A DNA stretch of 64,000 bases. It comes from Clarkia xantiana subsp. parviflora (lineage: Eukaryota; Streptophyta; Magnoliopsida; Myrtales; Onagraceae). The DNA is taken from positions 7,239,387 through 7,303,386 of the forward strand of contig JAPTYO010000015.1 of NCBI GenBank assembly GCA_036873135.1. Reading direction: 5' to 3'. The notes under the pieces are model-generated. The model was not told the origin of the DNA. It did no database searches and was given only the letters and a program-made list of their open reading frames with translations. The position numbers were made by a program, and so were the translations under genes. Shown piece by piece: positions 22,899 to 32,021 of the stretch; position 1 is the first letter of the stretch; every line of letters starts with the position of its first letter.

Positions 22899-24168
22899 AT
22901 GACGAGTGATCACAACGCTCTCACTGAGGCCAATCCGTCAAAAATCAGGAAGCGCTTCAGACGTCATAAGAGATCCATAACGTCAAACGTGCCAGCAAGC
23001 AGTGTGCCTTCCGCACAGCACGGTCCGAAATTCCTAGGCATCCACGTAATACATGGAGGTTTCGGAGCAGAAGGGGCGAAATTCCCAGGCATCCAAAACT
23101 CCCAGGCATCCACGAAATTCCCAGGCATCCACGAAATTCCCAGGCATCCACGAAGGGGCGAGATCTCTAATACGCAAAACTCTGAGCTTGGGTTACTATT
23201 GGCCAACCATGAAGAACCAAGCTACGCACTTGGTCACAGAATGCGAATCATGCCAACTTTATTCAAGAAGTATCACGGCACCAGCCGCTGAGCTAAGCCC
23301 AATTGCAAGCTCATGGCCATTCGCATAGTGGGGGATCGATCTAGTAGGTCCACTTCCAAAGTCAAAGGGCCAAACCAAGTATATTGTCGTCGCAATCGAT
23401 TACTTTTCAAAGTGGATCGAAGCAAAGGCATTGGCACAAACAACCGACGCACAAATAATGGATTTCATCCGAAATCACATCATTGCGCGATATGGAGTTC
23501 CGAAGGTCCTAATCAGCGACAACGGACCACAATTCAAGAGCTCAAGACTCCAAACATTTTGTGAAAGACTCAACATTAACCACCGTTTCGCCTCAGTCCG
23601 CCATGCTCAAACCAACGGACAAGTCGAGCCGCCAACAAGACCGTCCTAGACGGTCTAAAGAAAAGAGTACACGCATTGAAAGGGGGATGGGCAGAAGAAC
23701 TTAGCAGTGTTCTGTGGGCACTTCGAACAACTCCAAAGGAGTCAACTGGAGAAACACCATTCAGCCTGGTGTGGAACGGAAGTAGTCGCTCCCATCGAAA
23801 TTGCTGTCTCATCCTACCGCACAACCCATTTCAATGCTCAAGCCAACGAAGTAGACATGCGTCTAGACTTAGACTTGGCTGAAGAAAAAAGGCGTAACTC
23901 CGAGCACAATCAAGCACGTATGCGTTTGATAACTGCAAGGTATTACAACAGGAAGGTGAAAGAAAGACAATTTCACGTCGGAGAAATGGTGTGGAGAAGG
24001 AATGAATTCTCACATCTCGATCAAATCAACAAGATGTCTCCAAAATGGGAAGGCCCTTACAAGGTCGTATCCATCCCGTATATCAACGCATATCGCCTTG
24101 AAGATGCAGATGGCAATATCTCTACAAATACATTTAGTGGAGGACACTTGAAGAAATTCCACGGATAA
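22899..24168 (+). pseudogene. pol: gag-pol remnant of B: gag start joined to integrase
   Basis: Opens with the same gag start as C (MTSDHNALTEANPSKIRKRF at 22899), then passes at about 23060-23155 into the integrase by a deletion of some 2.8 kb relative to C. The join is filled with 19-bp repeats. The integrase starts in its zinc-binding part (GARSLIRKTLSLGYYWPTMK). It goes on through the catalytic core (KYIVVAIDYFSKWIEAKALA, ISDNGPQFKSS, QTNGQVE) to GPYKV and ends LKKFHG at 24168. A CAG-to-TAG stop at 23327, a frameshift near 23635 and another near 23775 break it. Unlike C, the third catalytic acid (E of NGQVE) is kept. Confidence 0.9.
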
Positions 24169-24765
24169 AAGGATAATCTTCTATCACAAAAGGAGCTGTT
24201 GTATCAAGCCCTTTTGCTCTTATTTCCATAATACATCTACTTGTTTGAAAGTCCACTCCCTAAAATAAAGTGGCATCTCTGTAATAATCTCACAAACCTA
24301 ATGAAGTCGTTCTATCTTCGTAGGAACGCCACTACTCTATGTACGTTACTTGGAAACAAAACAAAGTAACTACAACACCAACATATCTATTATCTACACC
24401 AACAAGGAGTTTACTTCTCCATTCATAACATAGGCGTCTATCTCAAGAAGATGCCGGCAACACAAAGCCATCAAGCTATGTGCACAACCAACTTATATAC
24501 TGCAATGACAACCTGCGGATTATCTATCAAAACGACGACTATTCAGGACGTCAGCTAAAAGCAATACCTTGGAATAACGCCAAGGCCTACTATCAAAATA
24601 GCATGTTGAGGTATCTTCTTTTTTAAAAGACAAACCCCATGTCCATTTCTTTTAATGACATGCTGTGACATCTCTGGTTAGAGGCAAATCCTCATGTTCA
24701 TAGCCATTCCCTGGATTCAGAACAGGATGGGCATACGAGGCTAATCACCCCTTAAGTTATGAGTG
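24169..24765 (+). other. Post-pol non-coding region of B
   Basis: No gene. It matches C (47747-48480) and, more weakly, D (60470-60700). It contains a run of ACAACACCAAC-like words. Confidence 0.6.
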
Positions 24766-25640
24766 TCCTCTGTTTAGACGACAATCCTATGTTACGAATT
24801 CCTGGTATGGGTTCACTCTTCATAGCGGATGTCCTCTGTTTAGACGACAATCCCATGTTACGAATTCCTGGTATGGGTTCACTCTTCATAGCGGATGTCC
24901 TCTGTTTAGACGACAATCCTATGTTACGAATTCCCGGTATGGGTTCACTCTTCATAACGGATGTCCTCTGTTTAGACGACAATCCCATTTTACGAATTCC
25001 TGGTATGGGTTCACTCTTCATAGCAGATGTCCTATGTTTAGACGACAATCCCATTTTACGAATTCCTAGTATGGGTTCACTCTTCATAGCGGATGTCCTC
25101 TGTTTAGACGACAATCCCATTTTACGAATTCCTGGTATGGGTTCACTCTTCATAGCGGATGTCCTCTGTTTAGACGACAATCCCATATTACGAATTCCTG
25201 GTATGGGTTCACTCTTCATAGCGGATGTCCTCTGTTTAGACGACAATCCTATGTTACGAATTCCTGGTATGGGTTCACTCTACATAGCGGATGTCCTCTG
25301 TTTAGACGACAATCCCATTTTACGAATTCCTGGTATGGGTTCACTCTGCATAGCGGATGTCCTCTGCTTAGACGACAATCCCATTTTACGAATTCCTGGT
25401 ATGGGTTCACTCTTCATAGCGGATGTCCTCTGTTAAGACGACAATCCCATTTTACGAATTCCTGGTATGGGTTCACTCTGCATAGCGGATGTCCTCTGCT
25501 TAGACGACAATCCCATTTTACGAATTCCTGGTATGGGTTCACTCTTCATAGCGGATGTCCTCTGTTTAGACGACAATCCCATGTTACGAATTCCTGGTAT
25601 GGGTTCACCCTTTACAGCGGAAGTCCTCTTACTAGACGAC
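24766..25640. repeat. 66-bp tandem array of B, about 13 copies
   Basis: Each unit begins GTCCTCTGTTTAGACGACAA, continues through a TACGAATTCCTGGTATGGG piece and ends TCACTCTTCATAGCGGAT. C has about five units of the same 66-bp length at 48482-48835. As 66 is divisible by three, the array is open in frames on both strands (22-residue repeats), but there is no start context or domain to support a protein. Confidence 0.95.
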
Positions 25641-26524
25641 AATTCCGTACTACAGACTTTCAAAGCCGTGATGCATGGTTCCTGGACGCAGAAAACATGC
25701 ATCACAATTCATACTCTCAAAAGTGCTACATGGTCCCTGGACGCAGGAATCATGTATCACAAATATTTTTACCAAATATTTTGTCAAGTACTTTATAAAT
25801 TGTTTTATGTATCAATCTCCTTTCCAAAAATTTTATCAACACGATTTTTTGGATGTATCACATTCAATGTCAAAATATTTTTTCAAATATTTTACCAACA
25901 CCCCTTTTAGGGTTCGCAAAATGCTTCTTCAAAAACTAAACTGTTTTGACGTATGCTTCCCCAACGCGGGTTGATACACGCTGGCAGGTGCGCACCCTGT
26001 TTAAAACTCATAAAATTTACAAGTCGGGTCTTGTACAACGTCGCCTTAGAGTGGAACTAAGAGACGGTATAAACTACTATCTTGCTTAGCCAAGATAACA
26101 CCTTTCAAACACACTACTTGTTGAGATATATTGCTATACGCAAAAATACTTGGCAGGTCGCAACACATATAGCGGCAAGCTATTCAAGAAAGAAAGGCAA
26201 TATGCATAATGCATCATGCAAACAATCAGGAGAACTTTTCAACTTATCAATCAGGAAGTGGCTATCAGTCACGCCTGCGGGGACTATGTCTACGCTACTA
26301 GTCATCCACGTTCAGTAAACACAGTAAGTGATAACTGTATGAAATATTACTAACAAGTTATCATGCAAACTACTGTGTTTAAAAAAGGTTCATACGACGT
26401 AGTTCGAAGCGAACAAGTCACAAGCAACAGTCAAACAACAACTCCAACAAGTTTCTAAACATAGAAGCCAGGAGACAAGCAAACTCATAAACGAGTCCGA
26501 CATGCTCATTGCAAAACGAGCAGT
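25641..26524 (+). other. Region between array and antisense gene in B
   Basis: No gene. It includes two CCTGGACGCAG copies, AAATATTTT-rich DNA and the conserved GGTGCGCACCCTGTTT block (25985) that is shared with A and C. It would be the 3' flank of the antisense gene. Confidence 0.6.
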
Positions 26525-27971
26525 TCAAATAACAGAACCACCAGGAGGCCCGGGGGCAACCTCCATAAACTCGGGAGAAGTGACAATGACGTTCACATCT
26601 CCGCTATCATCGACCAACACTTCGTAGTTTGGACGACCACACTCCAAAAGGTTCAGCGCCTCAATGTGAGAAAGGGCGTAATTCGCATACGGCCCCAACT
26701 CGCCAAAAGGGAACCCAGGGTCAAGATCTTTCACACGAGTGAAATAATCTTCAGAACGCTTGCTCATCAGGTTGTTTATTTTCTCCTCAACAGCGGCTTT
26801 AAAATCCGAAGTTCCCAAATACTTAGTGAAACCCACTTGTACGCCCTTCTCCCGACTCTCTTTACCGAGAATAACCAACTCCGCTCCTTGAGAATGAAGA
26901 TCATCTGTAACCTTCTTCTCGAGAGCGATCATCTCAGACTCAAGCTTTGACAAGCGAGTATGGCGCGCTTCATAACGACTCTCAGAAGCCGTAGCTTTCA
27001 AACCCAACACGCGAGCCTCTTCCTTGGTCCGCGACAACTCCTGGCGCAAAATGTCACACTTATCCATAGCCGCCAGCTTTGCGCTCGCCAACTCCATGAC
27101 AAAAGATGACATGTTTACCATGTCAGCTACAACCTGTACATATCAACGCGATAAGTTAAACATAAGTCGCAAAAGCAACAAACTTGGCAGAAAGATCAAG
27201 TTACTTACAGGAGAAAATCGGGATAAGGCACCCTGTGCATACGCCTCAGCCTCCTCATCAGTTGTCGGGCAAGAATGCCTATCACCTGGCGGAACACACC
27301 TACGCAACACGCGAACTCCAACCTCTGGAGTGCGAAGTGAAGACTCTTTGGGGAAATAAATTCCACCATTGTCAAAGGGTGCCCAAGTGTCCCCGGTAAT
27401 GTCCAATCCAACGGGACACACCAAATGGTCGCGCCTGAGAGGGGGAACCGCTACAACAAAGAAAGAGAAATGGTTAAACAACAAATAACAAAACCGCGAA
27501 ACACACTCATCGAAGTGTACTTACAAAGTCCGCGGCCTTCCACAGGTCGGTTTCCCGACTGGGGGGCAGATGACGCTACATTGCGACTCGCGACTTCCTT
27601 GCCTTTACGAGTGGAAGTAGTCGCATTTGGCTTCAAGCGCTTGGGATCAGTCAGTCCACGCGCCACTGTGTCAGTTCGCTTAGAAGACACGCGAGAATCA
27701 GACACTGGGGGGGTATTCCCGACCACATGAGTAGAAGTCCCCTTGCCAAGATCACGCCCTGAGTTGGCGGGAGTGACAGGGGCAGAGGCGACCAAAGCCG
27801 GATCGGCACGGGAAGCAATACGCGAAGCCGCCGCATGAAGCGACGAACTCTTTCCAGCAAACCAACCTGCAATATGAATGCACAAAAGTCATATGGCCGT
27901 TCAAAAAGCTATCCATTATGAGTGTCAAAATGCTAAAAAACGCTCAGAGTAAGAATAAAGAACTTACTCAT
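26525..27971 (-). CDS. Spliced antisense gene (aORF) of element B
   Basis: Runs against the element. Model on the minus strand: exon 1 ending ATGA (start ATG 27971-27969), exon 2 27866-27525, exon 3 27450-27209, exon 4 27133-26525. Donors are GTAAGT in all three introns (27967, 27524, 27208). Acceptors are ATATTGCAG, TTGTTGTAG and TATGTACAG. Introns are 101, 74 and 75 bp. Codon phases match at every join, giving about 398 residues without a stop. The protein starts MSWFAGKSSSL, has a Ser/Thr/Pro-rich basic part with DPKRLKPNATTSTRKGKE, a middle block (DNGGIYFPKESSLRTPEVGV, PPGDRHSCPTTDEEAEAYA), then a predicted coiled coil (KLESEMIALEKKV) and an acidic tail. Antisense ORFs are known from Tat-lineage elements, but I do not recognise a function. 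The coiled coil suggests self- or partner binding. Confidence 0.7.
27525..27866 (-). other. Exon 2 of the B antisense gene
   Basis: 342 bases between acceptor CATATTGCAG and donor GTAAGTAC. The C copy (50959-50618) has exactly the same length, which supports the borders. It encodes the low-complexity basic part. Confidence 0.7.
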
Positions 27972-28089
27972 CGTATCAACACAACCAAAGGGAAGGAAGC
28001 TCTGCAAAAGCTACTACAATCCCACAACCTGCAAAGAAACAATCAACATCAACACGCGTATCAAGGATAACGCGCGTATCATGTTTCCA

Positions 28090-28335
28090 TGTACGCGCAT
28101 GCATTCGACAAGGAGAAAATATTTTCTAAGTGTTTCCATGTACGTACATACATGTCGACAAGGATGCATCTCGACAAGGAGAAAATATTTTCTAAGTGTT
28201 TCCATGTACGTACATACATGTCGACAAGGATGCATGTCGACAAGGAGAAAATATTTTCTAAGTGTTTCCATGTACGTACATACATGTCGACAAGGGGAGA
28301 ATATTTTCTAAGTGTTTTCATGTACGCACATACAT
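28090..28335. repeat. About 60-bp tandem repeat upstream of the B antisense gene
   Basis: Four units of AAAATATTTTCTAAGTGTTT plus CCATGTACGTACATACATGT and a TCGACAAGGATGCATGTCGA piece. The latter two are inverted repeats. The array starts about 120 bp 5' of the antisense start codon. Related pieces stand at the same position in A (5560-5860). Confidence 0.9.
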
Positions 28336-28504
28336 GTCAACAAAGATGGATTGCATACAACGAGTAGCTATGCCCCCTAGGCACACCTACGACGCTCATC
28401 GACAAAGCTCATACGACGACATCTATGGTAACAAACATTAGATATCGATTAAATATTTTCTAAGTGTTTTAGCATACTTGCAGGCAATAACCAACAATCT
28501 ATTC

Positions 28505-28640
28505 CTGACGCTCAACTATCAACGCGCGTATCAACATCAACGCGCGTATCAACATCAACGCGCGTATCAACATCAACGCGCGTATCGACATCAACGCGCG
28601 TATCAACATCAACGCACGTAGCCAAGTTCCACGCGCATAG
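28505..28640. repeat. 18-bp tandem repeat, CAACGCGCGTATCAACAT
   Basis: About seven units in direct succession, 0.55 kb upstream of the antisense gene. C has a related 18-19-bp array (CAACGCGCGTAGCAAAAGT) at 51140-51375. Each unit contains the palindrome CGCGCG. Confidence 0.9.
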
Positions 28641-30029
28641 TAAAATGGGTACGTACCAAAAGAGGGATTAACATCTTAAGGAGCTATCATGCAAACGGCG
28701 GGATTAACGCGACAAACCGCAAGGATCACACGTGGCAACGCCTAAGGGAAATTTTTCTCTAAGGCGTCAAGACAACGAATGACTATGCCTAAAGTTATTG
28801 GGCAATCCCCGTCAACGAAAAAACCCGCCAAGAGGAAAAATTATGCATACCGACCAAAAACTCCTACACAAAGACACGGGGGCACTATGTCCGAACGGGG
28901 AATTCTACCTCAACTACCCACGGGAGTGAAAATCGTCTAAGTTATGAACTAACGGCGATAGTAACGGCAACCAATCAGCAACTATTCGACATATAAGCAT
29001 CAACAAACAACTCTATACGACAGCAACGAAAAATAACTTAGACGAACAACAATCCGGCGACACCCCGAATTCAGGCCGAAGCTACTTTTTAAATTGGGGT
29101 TTTCAAATTACCTCAAAACAAGACGAAGGATATCACAATGGATTCCTCTCGTCGAGACGATTCCGGGAAGGTAAGGACCGCAGCGAGGCGAGGCCAGGAA
29201 GGCGGCGCGTGGGCCACACGCTCCGGCGAAAGGGCTCCACTCGCGGTGGCGCGTGAGGGCGCGTGGGGCGTCTCCTGGAGGCTCCGAAGGTGGCGCTGGA
29301 ATCGTTGGGACGAACCGAGTCGAATGGTGGTGTCAATTTCCAAAAACAAGCAAAAAATCAGACTCGAAACTGTCAAGACGTATCTAAGCTCCACAACGGC
29401 AAAGAAACTTTGAACACAAAAGCAATTCCGGGAAAGGGTGAGTAAATTACCTGCAAATGGAATGAAATGGTGAACTCCCAAGGTGCTGGAAGAATAAATG
29501 GGGATATGTGTATTTACTAATCCCAAAGAGATGCTTTGTGGATAAGGATCAAAGGATTAGTTTACCTACACTCAAGACTAAACCCCTACGGTATACTCTA
29601 TCCTCTCCTCTTAAGATATCTACTCTTGTACGTGTCTTGACATTATTTGCATGTTACAGTCGCATGATCCATGATTTGGTAATCACTTAATCATTTTAGA
29701 AACGTACGATTTCTATTTCTTGCATTGTGTAATTACGATCTTGCCACGTCCATTACTCGTGCATACATGTTGATAGATGCACGCTCGCAAAGTGTATTAC
29801 CAATTGCTCGTGTCTCCGACAATAACCATGCTTGCACGTCACATATACATTTCCTATCACACTAACCGTAATGACAGGAAACAAAGTCATTCGGCCGGAA
29901 AATCAAGCGACGGACGAAATCAAGATGCTTGCGTCCAACGATCAAAACCGAAAGGTTAGCGTCAAACTCAAATTGGACAAATATCCTAGCTTAAAATAGA
30001 GTCAAGAAAGGTTCTAAACCGTTACTTGA
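28641..30029 (+). other. 3' non-coding region of B
   Basis: No clear gene on the plus strand. It contains a GC-rich block, 29138-29336, that matches C 51839-52036 and reads on the minus strand as RRRPTRPHAPPR in both elements, plus AT-rich DNA up to the polypurine tract. The block could be a 5' leader or promoter of the antisense transcript (inference). Confidence 0.5.
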
Positions 30030-30041
30030 CTCGGGGGCAAG
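30030..30041 (+). other. Polypurine tract of B
   Basis: CTCGGGGGCAAG directly before the 3' LTR, identical to C. Confidence 0.8.
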
Positions 30042-30787
30042 TGATGGATAAATGACCAATTCGGGTTCGTGATTACACTTCGGGCCTCGTAAACGTGTCA
30101 AAAATTACATCTCGGTTTAAAAACACCTCCTACGGTATCAAAACGGTCCGGAAGCGCCTTTACGCGCGTCCGGACCGGACCTCGCCGAATTGCCCAAATT
30201 CGACGAGGTCCGGATTACCTTACGGGTATCGCGCTACTACCGTATCCGCGATTACCGTTGCGCGTAGAGAAGTCAAGTTCGAACATTACCAATTTGGATG
30301 ACGGTTACCGCATGATCTTGAACCGTCATCAAACCGCGCTAAAACCGGGTCCGGTCCCAAGAAAGCCTATAAATAGGAGGTCTTGGCCACCCATTTTCAC
30401 ACATTCTCTCATTTGCCCAACTTTGGTATTTTGAGCTCTGACTTCTCTCTAGAAATTCTCTCTCTCTAGAAATTACCTTTTTGCCACTATAGTGACTTAA
30501 GCATCGGAGAGGGCTCCGCTAGCACCACCCCCCCCCCCCCTCTCCGTGCTAGCATTGGTCCTTAGTGCAGGTTCCGACGCCCGGAGTCACATCCCCCATG
30601 AGTCACATCCGCCCTGAGTCACATCCGCCCTGAGTCACATCCGCCTTGAGTCACATCCGCCCTGAGACACAATCCTCACCCGGGAGCAAGCCTGAACACT
30701 CGTCAGTGGCCCAACCTCCGACGGAAGGGTTACGGCCCGCACAACCATAGACGCATCCTCGCGACCTTGTTCATCCCGGACGCAACA
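30042..30787 (+). repeat. 3' LTR of element B (type 2)
   Basis: 746 bp, starting TGATGGATAAATGACC and ending CGGACGCAACA. TATAAATA at 30368-30375; complementary segments at 30506-30553. Apart from the U3 length difference it differs from the 5' LTR at only a few sites. Confidence 0.93.
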
Positions 30788-30889
30788 GGTCTGGCCCAAT
30801 TACCCTAATGTGACATTTACCCAAGTTCATTAGGTAAACTATACATATTATGGGCTACCAATTACGGCGCCCATTACCATATGCTAAAA
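30788..30889 (-). repeat. 3' LTR of G, proximal part
   Basis: The first 100 bases of the G 3' LTR (minus: TTTTAGCATATGG, from TGTTAGCATATGG), cut by B. Plus coordinate 30788-30792 is the GGTCT duplication. Confidence 0.9.
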
Positions 30890-32021
30890 GCTCCCACTCG
30901 CCGGAATGGGAGGGTGCTTGTTAATGTATCGTTTTCCAAATCGAGATCAACATTTCACTCTCTCGATCTTGTCCTTGCTTCCAATTAGTTCATACGAGAT
31001 TTGCCGTGCGACCGGCGAACACGACGGGCATTGTGCTACTCATCGGTTAGGAGTATTGTAGAGCCCGCGGAATGTTGATTCCCTTTATTCAATCAACCTG
31101 TTATATCACATATAAAGTGTCGCGGTGTATCATAGGTCAACTAATAATTCTCCTTTTGCCTAGATTCCACATATGAACACTTCTCCAAGGCATCCGTATA
31201 AGTATTCACAACCTTCAACTAATATCCGGTTGGTGGCCACCTAGTGAATACAAGAGTCGGTGAATTATAGGTGAGCTTGACCATCCCCATCACTCATATC
31301 CTTAGTCAGACCCAACCGGTTTCCACAGACGTGGTCACTGGGCCTTTTTTTGTTCAGCACTACGCTTGTACGCTGGGAAGCGAGCATTTAGCCTGACCTT
31401 AGATATGAGTTATGAGTCCGTAAGGATACTTTGAGTGCCTCTTCATAAGGCTCTCGGGATCAATCACACGCTCGAGGTGAAGAATTTTGAGCCCTATTAG
31501 AATCACATGGATTCTTATCTAGCACAACGAGCTGTGACCCCGTGGTCGAAGGTGGCACACGTAGTATGAAGCACGCGCCGATAGCATACCTAAACTTTTG
31601 AGTTAACAGGATAAGGGATATGTCAATCATGCTATCGCAGATTTTCATCTGGCCCAGAATGTGGATTAATGACGAACTAGGTTCATCACGGCGATGTGCA
31701 AATCGAGGATCTTGTCGAATTTCTTTGGAACTAGATAATCGTTTTGCGTAGTCACGTTTATCCCCCTGATTCTTAGCCAACCTTGCTAGGTAGAAGCCTC
31801 ATTCTACCGCAAGATGACTGTACCTGTGTGACGAGGTATGGCCCACATTCGACATTGTTTTGGCAGAGGATTGCAATTTCCTACGACTTAGTTTATAGAC
31901 CGTAAATCTTGATGTATTCAACATTATGATGTCGATAAATCATAAACTCGATTGCAATTCTCTCGTTTATTAAAATGTAACCTTTAATTATCAAAATGCT
32001 ATCACAGATACTATGCCATAG
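30890..32021 (-). other. 3' untranslated region of G with polypurine tract
   Basis: No gene. GGCGAGTGGGAGC on the minus strand, ending at 30890, is the polypurine tract. The region is homologous to F 20167-21288 and, near its start, to H 39326-39547. Confidence 0.7.

Larger units (their letters stand above)
22057..30787 (+). mobile_element. Element B: Tat-like Ty3/gypsy, internally deleted
   Basis: Flanked by GGTCT (22052-22056 and 30788-30792). Two type 2 LTRs (22057-22848 and 30042-30787) with few substitutions point to a recent insertion. Most of gag, protease, reverse transcriptase and RNase H is deleted; integrase, the 66-bp array, the spliced antisense gene and the short-repeat region remain. 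C is its closest relative in the window. Confidence 0.93.

Noticed and set aside
24759..25436. 225-codon plus ORF and antisense ORFs over the 66-bp array
   Set aside because: The unit length is a multiple of three, so any open unit stays open. The C array breaks the frame, and there is no start context or domain.
28505..28640. CRISPR-like appearance of the short regular arrays (also 51140-51375 and 10620-10990)
   Set aside because: Units follow each other without unique spacers, the DNA is plant retrotransposon, and no cas gene is present. They are simple tandem repeats.
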